Source: Desulforamulus aeronauticus DSM 10349 | Lineage (GTDB): Bacteria; Bacillota; Desulfotomaculia; Desulfotomaculales; Desulfotomaculaceae | DNA length: 64,000 nucleotides | Reading direction: 5' to 3' | Assembly (NCBI RefSeq): GCF_900142375.1 | Contig: NZ_FRAR01000021.1 | Coordinates: 50,177 to 114,176, forward strand | Part shown: positions 1-8,300 of the stretch, one piece after another | Position numbering within the stretch: position 1 is the first letter of the stretch | Layout: each line of letters starts with the position of its first letter | Position numbers and translations under genes: made by a program | The notes under the pieces: generated by a model | What the model was told of the DNA's origin: nothing | Databases searched by the model: none | The model's input: the letters and a program-made list of their open reading frames with translations, nothing else

Positions 1-130
1 ACTCTACCAAGCGTTTATGAGCAGCATCACGTCCGGTATAAATTACACCATTCAGCAACACCTGCTGCCCAATACGCAGGTTAGTCGAAGTTTCCTGACT
101 TAAGGGAGTGGTTAAGTGAACACGGGTCAA
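1..130 (-). CDS. fumarate hydratase, beta subunit (N-terminal fragment)
   Basis: This is the first 43 codons of a gene that runs off the left edge. The TTG start at 130 is preceded by AGGAGG nine bases upstream. The translated start (LTRVHLTTPL) and the later TGRDAAHKRL segment match the N-terminus of the beta (C-terminal-domain) subunit of class I iron-sulfur fumarases. It follows the alpha subunit at 144-986 with a 13-base gap, so the two are one operon and should form the heteromeric enzyme that interconverts fumarate and malate. Only the N-terminal part is visible, so tartrate or other hydro-lyase specificity cannot be excluded. Confidence 0.85.
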   Translation of the reverse strand, partial: MTRVHLTTPLSQETSTNLRIGQQVLLNGVIYTGRDAAHKRLVE

Positions 131-143
131 CTTTGCAGTCCTC

Positions 144-986
144 CTATATGACAACAGTTTTATGCCGAGCCGCATGACAATTTATATTCACTGCCACCGG
201 CAAGCTGGCGATATGTGCACCAAATATTTCGATGTGAACAGCTAGGGCTGTGGTAAGGCCGCCCAGACCGGCTGGTCCAATGCCCAGACGATTAATCTTT
301 GCTAACAGTTCCTGTTCTAACTTGGCAATATCGGGCAGGGAGTGGGGCTGACCCACTGGCCTTAGCAAGGCTTCCTTGGCCAGTAAGGCGCATTTTTCCA
401 TGGTCCCGCCAATACCTACCCCAATAATTAAAGGTGGACAGGGATTAGGTCCGGCATTTTGCACAGTATCTAGCACAAATTTTTTAGCTCCCTCTACCCC
501 TTCTGCCGGCTTCAACATTTTTAAAGCACTCATATTTTCACTACCGCCACCCTTAGGGGCGACGGTGATTTTTACTTTATCACCGGAAACCATTTTTAGA
601 TGGATCACAGCTGGGGTATTATCTCCGGTATTCACCCTTTCCAGAGGGTGACCCACCATAGATTTTCTCAGATAGCCCTCCCGGTAACCCTTTCTCACAC
701 CTTCATTGATGGCCTCGGAAAAATCACCATTCACAAGCTGGACATCCTGACCCAACTCCACAAAAACCACCGCCACCCCTGTATCTTGACACATGGGAAT
801 AGATTCGGTGGCAGCAATAGTGGCATTCTCCACCAATAGATTCAGAATCTCTTTACCACTTTGAGAGACTTCACTTTCACAGGAACGCTTAAAGGACTCT
901 ACGACATCCTCTTCTAATTTGAAGTTGGCTTCCTGGCATAGCCGTGCTACTTCGTCTATGATGATGTTACAATCTACGGTTCTAAT
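144..986 (-). CDS. fumarate hydratase, alpha subunit (Fe-S class I), probable ATT start
   Basis: This is the N-terminal-domain subunit of the two-subunit class I [4Fe-4S] fumarase/L(+)-tartrate dehydratase family. Visible cluster ligands are the Cys in CQDTG, the Cys in NPCPP and the Cys in NINCHAARH near the C-terminus. The open frame extends to an ATG at 1022, but that ATG has no ribosome site and lies just upstream of the transcription start predicted from the sigma-54 promoter at 1030-1045. An ATT at 986 has AAGGAGG nine bases upstream and gives the usual family N-terminus (RTVDCNIII), so I place the start there (280 aa). It is co-transcribed with the beta subunit. The promoter context points to control by the adjacent sigma-54 activator. 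Confidence 0.85.
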   Translation of the reverse strand: MRTVDCNIIIDEVARLCQEANFKLEEDVVESFKRSCESEVSQSGKEILNLLVENATIAATESIPMCQDTGVAVVFVELGQDVQLVNGDFSEAINEGVRKGYREGYLRKSMVGHPLERVNTGDNTPAVIHLKMVSGDKVKITVAPKGGGSENMSALKMLKPAEGVEGAKKFVLDTVQNAGPNPCPPLIIGVGIGGTMEKCALLAKEALLRPVGQPHSLPDIAKLEQELLAKINRLGIGPAGLGGLTTALAVHIEIFGAHIASLPVAVNINCHAARHKTVVI

Positions 987-1029
987 CGCCAGCGACCTCC
1001 TTGAATAGGCTAATGTTAACATAAATCAT

Positions 1030-1045
1030 TGCAATATAGATGCCA
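1030..1045 (-). promoter_or_regulatory. sigma-54 (-24/-12) promoter of the fumarase operon
   Basis: On the minus strand the sequence reads TGGCAT-CTATA-TTGCA. It matches the -24/-12 consensus (TGGCAC-N5-TTGCA) at all but one position, with GG and GC at the required distance. The predicted transcription start is about position 1019, between the untranslated-looking ATG at 1022 and the ATT start at 986. The next gene upstream encodes a sigma-54-dependent activator, which makes the match much more credible. Confidence 0.85.
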
Positions 1046-1140
1046 ACCATTACGTTGTGTCCAGCAACCCCTAGGTATAGCATTTTTCTTGATTTAATCG
1101 CTATATTGCCCTAACTATGTCATTCTAATTACCAACGAAC

Positions 1141-1226
1141 TTCTAAATTTTAGAATAATTCTCCTAATCTACACACAATACAAGCCTTCTTGATTCTAAG
1201 ATTTAGAAACATTCTAATTCTTAGAA
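1141..1226. promoter_or_regulatory. three palindromic activator sites TTCTAA-N3-TTAGAA
   Basis: Three perfect 15-bp palindromes with arms TTCTAA and TTAGAA lie at 1141-1155, 1194-1208 and 1212-1226. They are roughly 95-195 bp upstream of the -24/-12 promoter, the usual place for enhancer sites of sigma-54 activators. The third overlaps the stop codon of the activator gene. Sites two and three are 18 bp centre to centre and lie inside a larger inverted repeat with 16-bp arms (about 1185-1236). They are inferred to be the binding sites of the Fis-type HTH of the neighbouring regulator. Confidence 0.75.
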
Positions 1227-2581
1227 TCAAGAAGGTGATATTTTTTAATCTTATTATAAAGAGTTGCCAATGAGATATTCAATTGCCGGGCTGCTTCCTT
1301 TTTGCCATCTAGACTCCCGCCGCATTTCTCCAAGGCCCGTTCAATCATCATCCTTTCCAACTGATCCAAAGGAGTAATGGTAGTTTCACAGGTACTTACA
1401 GTCAATGAGTTCAAACTAAGGTGCGGGGCCAAGTGTCGTACGGTGATACGATCGCTATCCGAAGCTACCATCACTCGTTCCAACACATTCTCCAATTCCC
1501 GAATGTTGCCCGGCCACTGATAGGTATCTAATTGAGTCAGAGCATCCGGTGAGAGTCCCACCACTTTTTTGCCCAATTTGCGGTTAAGTCTTACAATGAT
1601 GTAATTGGCCAGTTCAGCCATATCCCCGTATCGCTCCCGTAAGGGTGGTAGGTTAATCTCCACCACATTAAGGCGATAGTAAAGATCTTCTCGAAACAGA
1701 CCTTCCCTCACCAATTCTTTTAAATTACGGTTGGTAGCCGCGATTAAACGCACATCAATGGCTATCGATCTGGTACCACCAATACGTTCAATCTCTTTTT
1801 CCTGCAACACCCGAAGAAGCTTGGCCTGTAGCAACAGATTCATATCACCTATTTCATCTAAAAACAACGTTCCTGCATGGGCTAATTCAAATTTACCGAT
1901 TTTATCTTTAACAGCGCCTGTAAAGGCTCCCCGGTGATAGCCAAACAACTCACTCTCTAATAAAGTATCGGGAATCGCTGCACAATTAAGCGCTATGAAA
2001 GGGCCTTCCCGTCGGGGACTGGCATGGTGAAGGGCGTGGGCAAACAGTTCTTTACCGGTGCCGCTTTCTCCCAATAGGAGAACTGTGCTGCTGCTTTCGG
2101 CAGCCATCTTGGCAGTTCTGATACAATCCTTGATGGCATTACTGCTGCCAATAATGTGTGCAAAATCATATTTACTTTTGGTTACCTGGCCGTACTTATC
2201 GGAGAGGTTTCTAATAATGTTACTGCTACGTCTTACTTCTTCCGTTAACTTGATAATATCGGTGATGTGCTGGAAAATAACCACTGCTCCTACGATCTCA
2301 CCACTTACTCGAATAGGAACAGCATTGGAAATTACCTCTGCATTACTCCCACCTACCCTGGTACGATGGCCTTTTACTGCTTCTCCTGTTTTTAGAGCCA
2401 AGGCCAAAGCCCCTTCAGGTGATACTTGAAAAATATTTTCTTTGGTGCGTTCCGCTAAGGAAATACCCGTAATCTGGCAAAAGGCGGGGTTCACATAAAT
2501 TATCTGGCCATTGCGATCCGTTACTTCAATAGCTTCTTGCACCGAATCCAGAATGGCAGATATCATTTCCATTGGCAACAT
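1214..2581 (-). CDS. PAS-domain sigma-54-dependent transcriptional activator
   Basis: This 455-aa protein has an N-terminal PAS domain (about residues 1-110), a central AAA+ sigma-54 activation domain and a C-terminal Fis-type helix-turn-helix. The AAA+ domain shows Walker A GESGTGKE, the sigma-54 contact loop GAFTGA and Walker B LFLDEIGD. The HTH lies in about the last 45 residues (AARQLNISLATLYNKIKKY). The start at 2581 has a GGGGAAGTG ribosome site; the open frame runs further upstream but would overlap lexA. No receiver domain is present, so the PAS domain probably senses a ligand or redox state directly. Its location, plus the sites and promoter at 1030-1226, indicate that it activates the fumarase operon. 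Confidence 0.93.
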   Translation of the reverse strand: MLPMEMISAILDSVQEAIEVTDRNGQIIYVNPAFCQITGISLAERTKENIFQVSPEGALALALKTGEAVKGHRTRVGGSNAEVISNAVPIRVSGEIVGAVVIFQHITDIIKLTEEVRRSSNIIRNLSDKYGQVTKSKYDFAHIIGSSNAIKDCIRTAKMAAESSSTVLLLGESGTGKELFAHALHHASPRREGPFIALNCAAIPDTLLESELFGYHRGAFTGAVKDKIGKFELAHAGTLFLDEIGDMNLLLQAKLLRVLQEKEIERIGGTRSIAIDVRLIAATNRNLKELVREGLFREDLYYRLNVVEINLPPLRERYGDMAELANYIIVRLNRKLGKKVVGLSPDALTQLDTYQWPGNIRELENVLERVMVASDSDRITVRHLAPHLSLNSLTVSTCETTITPLDQLERMMIERALEKCGGSLDGKKEAARQLNISLATLYNKIKKYHLLDSKN

Positions 2582-2653
2582 AAATATCACTTCCCCATTT
2601 GGATAATTCGTTCGTATTCTGCAAAACCCTTCTCGATTTGACAAAGCTTTTAT

Positions 2654-2694
2654 CGAACAAATGTTTTGCATTCTTAGCAAAGTGATGTTATAAT
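2654..2694 (+). promoter_or_regulatory. lexA promoter with SOS box
   Basis: The -35 TTGCAT (2666-2671) and -10 TATAAT (2689-2694) are separated by 17 bp. A Firmicutes-type LexA box, CGAAC-AAAT-GTTTT (2654-2666), overlaps the -35. This is the expected layout for autoregulation by LexA. Confidence 0.88.
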
Positions 2695-2747
2695 ATACCA
2701 AATATATTGTTTCATGTTGCATTAACTGGAAAGGTGTGAAAGGTACT

Positions 2748-3374
2748 GTGTTAAATCCCCGAGAAGAAGCTGTCTTACAAGTCATTATAGATAACGTAAA
2801 ATCAAAGGGTTATCCCCCATCGGTTCGAGAAATCGGCGAAGCCGTTGGTTTATCTTCCAGCTCAACTGTCCATTCTTACCTAAAACGGCTCGAACAAAAG
2901 GGCTATTTACGCCGAGACCCCACCAAACCACGAGCCATTGAAGTGATCACAGAGAATAAATTAAAAATGACCCAGCAAGAAAGCTACGATCCTGATGAAG
3001 AAATGATCAGTGTTCCTATGCTTGGCGAAGTTGCTGCGGGAGTTCCCATCCTTGCCGTGGAAAACTATGACGATAAAGTAACGTTACCCAGAAGCTTCAC
3101 AGGTTACGGAGATTTCTTTATGCTGACCATTCGTGGTGTAAGTATGATTGAAGCCGGTATTCTGGAAGGGGATTTGGTCCTGGTTAGAAAACAGGACATC
3201 GTAAACAACGGTGATATCGCAGTTGCCTTGGTGGAAGATGAAGCTACCGTAAAAAGATTTTATAAAGAGAAGGACAGAATTCGCTTACAACCGGAAAATA
3301 GTTTAATGGAACCCATCTATGTGCAAGATGTTAAAATTCTTGGCAAAGTTGTCGGACTGATGAGAAAACTATAA
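2748..3374 (+). CDS. lexA: LexA repressor
   Basis: This is the SOS response repressor. The N-terminal winged helix (about residues 1-65) contains the [15 protein letters not shown] recognition region. The C-terminal S24 self-cleavage domain has the Ala-Gly cleavage site in GEVAAGVP, the catalytic Ser in VSMIEAGI and the catalytic Lys in ATVKRFY. The GTG at 2748 has AAAGG five bases upstream and gives a typical 208-aa length. An in-frame GTG at 2736 is possible but its ribosome site would be too close. The gene is divergent from the sigma-54 activator and followed by a strong terminator. Confidence 0.97.
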   Translation: MLNPREEAVLQVIIDNVKSKGYPPSVREIGEAVGLSSSSTVHSYLKRLEQKGYLRRDPTKPRAIEVITENKLKMTQQESYDPDEEMISVPMLGEVAAGVPILAVENYDDKVTLPRSFTGYGDFFMLTIRGVSMIEAGILEGDLVLVRKQDIVNNGDIAVALVEDEATVKRFYKEKDRIRLQPENSLMEPIYVQDVKILGKVVGLMRKL

Positions 3375-3388
3375 TTGAGCAGAGTCAA

Positions 3389-3437
3389 AGGCTGTATACA
3401 TAAGAACTGGGTCGTTCTTATGTATACAGCCTTTTTT
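3389..3437 (+). terminator. lexA terminator
   Basis: A perfect 19-bp stem (3389-3407 with 3414-3432) has a 6-base loop and is followed by a T-run. The reverse strand of the hairpin also contains the last codons of the truncated gene that converges on it. Confidence 0.93.
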
Positions 3438-4158
3438 GTTTTAATAATAAAACTGTAGGCCCATAAGCGTTGACTGCCTCGTTATTATTAGACACAACCG
3501 CTACGCTTTTTCCTTGAACCGCTACGAGGTTTGCAATAAGGTTCAGGATTGTCTGGGTTTTGCCAGTGCCGGGTGGCCCTTCGATAATAGAAATAGAGCT
3601 TGTAAGGGCATTTTCAAGTGCAGCTTTTTGACTAAGATTAAACCGGAATGGAAAGATGATACTGTTGCTGTCGGGAGTTCGAGTTTCAATTGACTGTCGG
3701 TTCAGGTAACGGCCCAGTACACTTTCCGGGTGAACAAATGTAAGCTGCTCCATTTCCTGCTTTAAAAAAGCCTCTTCTTCCGGGTTGTCTGACGTATATT
3801 GAGAGATATCCCTTAGATAGGTCAGTATTTGTTGGGCACCCTGATTGACGGCTCCATCCTTGACCAACAAAAATGACTGTGGCCTTACCGTACAAAATTT
3901 ACCGTTATATTGGATGATTCGGATGCGTTCTCCAAAATCCAGAATAAGTCGCGGTTCATAGACAGGTATGCCATCCACATAGACGGCTTGGCCATCTAGT
4001 TTGATTACTTTCGGCTTATTAATAATAACCACATCATTCTGATTATATGGGTAGCTGATACTTGCTCTTCGATAGGTAATTTTCACTTTCTCTTTTTTGA
4101 GGTCATAGTCGATATTACTTATTTCTTCGGTTTTATCTTCTCCCTTAACCAGAACCAT
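3418..4158 (-). pseudogene. 3'-truncated SF1 helicase/AAA-type ATPase
   Basis: The 246-aa product resembles the N-terminal part of large DNA/RNA helicase-like ATPases. It ends just after Walker A (IEGPPGTGKTQT, about residues 192-203) and the following VAVVSNNNEAV strand. Relatives known to me are several times longer, and motifs Ia-VI are absent. The family-like sequence breaks off near 3470. The last 17 residues (NAYGPTVLL...) look random and run into the lexA terminator hairpin. The rest was probably lost by deletion. A ribosome site at the 5' end is not obvious, and a TnpB element lies directly upstream. Probably non-functional. Confidence 0.7.
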
Positions 4159-4388
4159 TACTTCTTTTATATCTATATCGTTTGTCCTCTGTCAAAAGTT
4201 CTAAGTTATGTGTTATCTCTATAATGAGCACTTCCCGGCTCATTTTCCCCAGTTCACTGTATGCCCTTCAGGGATGTAGGTTTCCATATATCTGCCACCT
4301 TTATACAAAACACTTGTTCTGCCCAGGTTCTACTACTATAATAAGAATATGGAATATACATGGCAACTGTAAGTGAGGTGAATTTTCT

Positions 4389-5495
4389 ATGTACAATCCC
4401 AAGGAACATAGGAACTACAAGTTTCGGATATACCCAACCAAAACACAGGCAGAAACCTTGACAAACTGGTTAACACTTTGCCGTCTCTGCTATAATGCAG
4501 CCTTGGCGGACAGGAAAAACCACTACCTAAGAAATAAAGCCAGTCTAACCAGAACAAAACAGCAGACAATCTTGAAATTGGATAAGGACAAACACCCTCA
4601 ACTAAAAGAAGTCCACTCCCAGGTACTGCAAGAAGTGCTGCTTCGGGTAGAAAAAGCATATCAGGCATTTTTCCGCAGAGTAAAGGCTGGAGAGAATCCA
4701 GGCTACCCAAGATACAAAGGTATGGGGCAGTATAACTCTCTGACCTATACCCAATTTGGCGAGGGCCTCGGAGCCTGCTTCAAAGAAGAAAAACTAGCTC
4801 TAGCCAAGATAGGCTTAGTAAAAATCAAACTGCACCGGGAAATACCAGGTAAAGTAAAGACTTGCATCATCAAGAGAGAGACTACCGGCAAATGGTATGC
4901 AGTGCTATCGGTTGAAGAATACCCGGTACTATACTCACCGAACTGGAAAAAAACCGGCCTAGATGTTGGGATAGAGAAACTAGCCACCTTATCAGACGGC
5001 GAGCAAATCCCTAACCCTAAACCTATACAGAAATCAGAGAAAAAGGTAAAGTGTGCCCAAAGGGACTTATCCCGTAAGAAAAAAGGTTCAAAAAACAGAG
5101 ATAAGGCAAGGCAAAGACTAGCCAAAATCCACGAAAGAATTCGCCATCAACGTCAAGACTATCTCCACAAAACAGCCAATTATTTGGTTTGGAAGTATGG
5201 CAAGATTGTAGCAGAAGATTTGCAGATACAAAACATGCTCAAAAATCACCATTTGGCAAAAAGCATTGCTGATGCAGGCTGGGGCTATCTCTTTTCAATG
5301 CTCTCGTACAAGGCTGAAAGTGCTGGTCGGGAGTTTATAAGAGTAATAGCCCATGGTTCCTCTCAGGAATGCAGTCAATGTGGTGCTATCGTAAAGAAAG
5401 ACTTGGCAGAACGGGTACACCGTTGCCCGCACTGCGGTCTGGTGCTGGATCGTGATCACAATGCGGCAAAGGTATTAGAGAAAAGAGTTTCTTAG
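4389..5495 (+). CDS. tnpB: TnpB RNA-guided nuclease
   Basis: This 368-aa TnpB has all catalytic parts visible. RuvC-I Asp is in GLDVGIEKLATLSDG (D192), RuvC-II Glu in IVAEDLQI (E276) and RuvC-III Asp in LDRDHNAAK (D354). The four zinc-ribbon cysteines are C328, C331, C346 and C349. The N-terminal wedge region begins YKFRIYPTKTQ. Known TnpBs are omegaRNA-guided DNA endonucleases that help maintain IS200/IS605 elements and are ancestors of Cas12. The start has AGTGAGGTGA upstream at suitable spacing. The frame is intact and ends inside the predicted omegaRNA region. The complete active site suggests a functional enzyme. Confidence 0.95.
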   Translation: MYNPKEHRNYKFRIYPTKTQAETLTNWLTLCRLCYNAALADRKNHYLRNKASLTRTKQQTILKLDKDKHPQLKEVHSQVLQEVLLRVEKAYQAFFRRVKAGENPGYPRYKGMGQYNSLTYTQFGEGLGACFKEEKLALAKIGLVKIKLHREIPGKVKTCIIKRETTGKWYAVLSVEEYPVLYSPNWKKTGLDVGIEKLATLSDGEQIPNPKPIQKSEKKVKCAQRDLSRKKKGSKNRDKARQRLAKIHERIRHQRQDYLHKTANYLVWKYGKIVAEDLQIQNMLKNHHLAKSIADAGWGYLFSMLSYKAESAGREFIRVIAHGSSQECSQCGAIVKKDLAERVHRCPHCGLVLDRDHNAAKVLEKRVS

Positions 5496-5614
5496 TCAAT
5501 AGATATTCTGTACCGTAGGAACTACGGCAAATGCCTGGGGAGTTGGGGTGGGTGCATCCCACAATGAACCAGGAAGCCCCTTCCCGAACATCCGTGAAGG
5601 TGAGGGTGAGTTCA
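5470..5614 (+). ncRNA. predicted omegaRNA (reRNA) scaffold of the TnpB element
   Basis: The 3' end of tnpB and the following region contain the GTAGGAACTACGGCAAATGC stem-loop, then GGGGTGGGTGCATCCCAC, then AACCAGGAAGCCCC and the terminal GAAGGTGAGGGTGAGTTCAC. This arrangement is characteristic of right ends and omegaRNAs of IS200/IS605-type TnpB elements. The guide would begin at about 5615 (TAATAGAATTTTATC...). The 5' limit of the RNA is not visible and is set inside the gene by analogy. Confidence 0.75.
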
Positions 5615-5913
5615 CTAATAGAATTTTATCATCTTATATATGAGAATGTTTAAAAAATATGTCGAATAATATTAACGCAAATCTGTATAGTACCGCTCCT
5701 AATAATAACGAATGACCCCCAATCTTTCTAAGGATGGAGGTCATTCTAAATTTATAGATACACTAGTATACATCTGTATTTTTTAGTATCAAACTTTATT
5801 TTCTAACAACGGCTCGCAGTTGACGTATAAGTTACTGATGCCACATCATGTCCCTGAAATTTAGAATTACTGTCAAAAAACTATTTTCTTGATGCTGGTT
5901 GGTCTTTTTAATT
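5615..5913. other. AT-rich intergenic region with one hairpin
   Basis: There is no open frame with a ribosome site. One inverted repeat (GAATGACC at 5710-5717 with GGTCATTC at 5739-5746) could be a weak terminator; neither side has a long T-run. Nothing else recognised. Confidence 0.4.
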
Positions 5914-6711
5914 TTAACAAAATAATTCGTTTGTTTTTAAAAGGCCTGGAATCGTTTGAAAGGCACTGGTAGTTGCCAGTTCAATTTTCCCTTCTTCGCA
6001 TATCGATAGGAAGCTGAGGTCAAAGGGGAGAACCTCTAGGACAGGTAACTGTGATAATCCTGTTAAACGTTTGGTTATTAGTTCATTCCGTAGCCCTACT
6101 TTAGATTGGCAGCTGGGGCACTGGAAAGAGGCCATGTTCATAACCAGGCCAAGAGTATTGATGTTATATCCCCCGGCCAATTCGTAGACATTCTTGGTTG
6201 CTTGAATCACTGCCCTTTGATGATTTGTTACCAAGATAAGTCCATCCAGGGGAAATTCCTGAAATACGGTCAGTTGCAAGTCACTATTATTAGGCAGATC
6301 CAGAAATAAGAAATCTAAATCGCCCCAATGGGTGGTCTGCCAAAATTCTTTAAGCATCGTACAGGAAGCGATACTTCTCCACACTAAAGGTTGTTCTAAA
6401 TTATTTTTAAGTAAACCCATTGATAAAATCTTAATGCCTGAGATACTACTATCCGGATACTCACTATCTTTACTTATCGTACCTGGACCTAGTCCAAAAA
6501 TGTCTGCGATAGAAGGAGAATAAAAATCACAATCAAGAATGCCAATCCGGTAGCCAATGTTACTAAGGCTAACGGCCATTAAGGAGGTTATGACAGACTT
6601 TCCTACGCCACCCTTGCCGCCAGTTATGGCGATTATCTTACCAATGCGGCTTCGCCCACCAATTAATAGTTTTTGGTGCGTTTTTTTACCGCAATTTAGC
6701 TGGCAGCTCAT
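5914..6711 (-). CDS. Mrp/NBP35-type P-loop ATPase (Fe-S carrier family)
   Basis: This 265-aa protein of the MinD/Mrp class has a deviant Walker A, GGKGGVGKS (about residues 31-39), a Walker A' region (ILDCDFYSPSIADIFG) and Walker B-like FLDLP. A CPSC pair near residue 195 corresponds to the CxxC of Mrp/NBP35 Fe-S carriers. Members of this family transiently bind and transfer [4Fe-4S] clusters. It starts three bases after the stop of the Fe-S oxidoreductase at 6715-7953, so it is probably co-translated and may load clusters into that protein. It is not MinD-like enough to be the partner of the MinC at 39.5 kb. Confidence 0.8.
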   Translation of the reverse strand: MSCQLNCGKKTHQKLLIGGRSRIGKIIAITGGKGGVGKSVITSLMAVSLSNIGYRIGILDCDFYSPSIADIFGLGPGTISKDSEYPDSSISGIKILSMGLLKNNLEQPLVWRSIASCTMLKEFWQTTHWGDLDFLFLDLPNNSDLQLTVFQEFPLDGLILVTNHQRAVIQATKNVYELAGGYNINTLGLVMNMASFQCPSCQSKVGLRNELITKRLTGLSQLPVLEVLPFDLSFLSICEEGKIELATTSAFQTIPGLLKTNELFC

Positions 6712-6714
6712 TTC

Positions 6715-7953
6715 TTACACACCCTTAGTCCTTTTCTCTAAAATTAAGGCAGGACTAATTAAATGATGCAAGTGAGCTAGCCTAGCATCTACCTTAAAGT
6801 GTTTAATCGTGTCGGTGAGCTGATCCCAACAGTTATGGCAGGGGCAAGCTACAATTTTACAGCCTGTGGCAGTAATTTGATCGGCCTTTAACTTACCCTT
6901 GGCCAAGCGATAGGGTTGAATATCTTTACCCAAAGCCAATAAACCGCCACCACCACCGCAGCAATAATTGTACTTGCCGCTGGGAGTCATGTCTCTAAAT
7001 TCCATAACAACTTTCTTTAAAACATAGCGCAGGATCTCTCCCATGTCTTCTTTACGTACCATATTACAAGGATCATGCAGGGTAACAGGCTCCGTGTTTA
7101 CAGTCGGGTCGACATGTAAAATGCCTTCATCAAACCACTCTTTATATTTCTCTATAATACTTTTTACCGGATAAAAGGGATCTTTCGTCCACACCTTAGG
7201 ACCCCATTTTTGGGCTCTGGTGGCGTGGCCACACTCAGTCACTACCAATTCCTTCACCTTTAGCCGCTTAACTTCGTCACCAATTCTCTTCATAAGTATG
7301 GTAGATTCTTCGTCATTTCCGTTAAATAATCCGTAATGTGTAGCATCCCACCACTGGCTGCTGCAGGTCCAATTGGCACCTACGTACCAGAAAATTTTAG
7401 CAATACTCTGGATATCCTGGGGATAATATTTTACTTCCCTTGGGTCCCAAAGGAAAAGGAAATCTGCGCCTTCCTTATCCACCGGTATTTTAGCGTTGGG
7501 ATCACCCACTTCAGCCTGAAGCTCTTCCTCCATCCATTCCAGGGTATCCAGATATTCCTCCTTGGTGACCTCCATCTGATTCCCGGTGTTAATCTGGGCA
7601 TTCACGACATCTTGTAAAAATCCCGGTGAAGTCAGCCCGAAATTGCCTCTAAGTGTGCGGATCACGGTAGACACATCCACCCCCATCGGGCATTCAACTG
7701 TACAGCGCCCGCACATTGTACATGTCCAAATTAGTTTGTTATTTAAAACCTTATCCCTTAGTCCAAGGGAAATCTCTCTAAGAATTAGACGAGGATCGGA
7801 ATTGTCATGAACACCGTTATATGGACAACCAGCACTACACATACCACAGGTAAGACAGTTATACAAATCAAGCCGCTGCTTATCTGTACACATTTTTTGC
7901 AGCACTTCATTTTTAAACTGCCAATCAGCATTATTTAAGAGTAACTCAGCCAT
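6715..7953 (-). CDS. DsrK/TmcB-like (heterodisulfide-reductase-related) Fe-S oxidoreductase
   Basis: This 412-aa cytoplasmic protein has two N-terminal [4Fe-4S] motifs (CLTCGMCSAGCPYNG at about residues 34-48 and CTMCGRCTVECPMG at about 77-90). Two C-terminal CCG-type modules follow; the second is complete (YCCGGGGGLLALG...CKIVACPCHNCW) and the first retains only ECGHA. This layout is that of DsrK/HmcF/TmcB subunits in sulfate reducers, which take electrons from the quinone pool or cytochromes for cytoplasmic reduction. No DsrMJOP or tmc partners are next to it, so its partner is unknown. The GGGGGGACCT ribosome site supports the start. Promoter and specificity are unresolved. Confidence 0.82.
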   Translation of the reverse strand: MAELLLNNADWQFKNEVLQKMCTDKQRLDLYNCLTCGMCSAGCPYNGVHDNSDPRLILREISLGLRDKVLNNKLIWTCTMCGRCTVECPMGVDVSTVIRTLRGNFGLTSPGFLQDVVNAQINTGNQMEVTKEEYLDTLEWMEEELQAEVGDPNAKIPVDKEGADFLFLWDPREVKYYPQDIQSIAKIFWYVGANWTCSSQWWDATHYGLFNGNDEESTILMKRIGDEVKRLKVKELVVTECGHATRAQKWGPKVWTKDPFYPVKSIIEKYKEWFDEGILHVDPTVNTEPVTLHDPCNMVRKEDMGEILRYVLKKVVMEFRDMTPSGKYNYCCGGGGGLLALGKDIQPYRLAKGKLKADQITATGCKIVACPCHNCWDQLTDTIKHFKVDARLAHLHHLISPALILEKRTKGV

Positions 7954-8300
7954 TAGGTCCCCCCCAGTTCAATGGATTTTATCACCTCAATTAGTTAATT
8001 AAGGCTAATCTACAAATAAGTATATAACTATCCAAAAAGCATTGTCAATGTTAACCTCATTAACAATGCTGAACATATATGCGTTGAGTATTTTATATTT
8101 TACTCTGCTATTTTCAGATAAAGCTCACCTTGATATGGGCTAGGTCAAAGCTTTATTTAAAAATGCCGGATCATGTGCGCCAGAGAACACGAAGCAAAAA
8201 GCCGTAAAAAAAGAAAGGAAGAACATGCTAAGAATCTCACAGAGCCAGCAAAGCTGCTCAAAATTCCTAACATGTTCTTCCTCTCAATAATTAAATCTTG
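7954..8300. other. intergenic region with a long terminator hairpin
   Basis: This contains the upstream region of the DsrK-like gene and a long inverted repeat at 8214-8284. On the minus strand the repeat has an 11-bp perfect outer stem (GGAAGAACATG with CATGTTCTTCC), weaker inner pairing, and a T-run (CTTTCTTTTTTT). It reads as the terminator of the GNAT transcription unit. No gene seen. Confidence 0.6.

Larger units (their letters stand above)
4200..5614 (+). mobile_element. IS200/IS605-superfamily element carrying only tnpB (IS1341-like)
   Basis: The element has a tnpB-type gene, no tnpA Y1 transposase, and a typical structured right end after the gene. The right boundary is placed at the ...GAGTTCAC end of the omegaRNA scaffold (about 5614). 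The left boundary is not clear: 4180-4388 has hairpin potential (GAGC...GCTC near 4227 and CCCTTCAGGG near 4262), but I could not fix an end. It sits directly upstream of a truncated helicase-like gene. Without tnpA it would need a transposase in trans. Confidence 0.6.

Noticed and set aside
376..839. Plus-strand open frames over the fumarase gene
   Set aside because: They mirror the coding strand of a clear gene and have no ribosome sites or family features.
5914..6711. The Mrp-like ATPase as MinD, partner of MinC
   Set aside because: The CPSC pair and the neighbour fit Mrp/NBP35; MinD would have a C-terminal amphipathic membrane helix, which is not seen.
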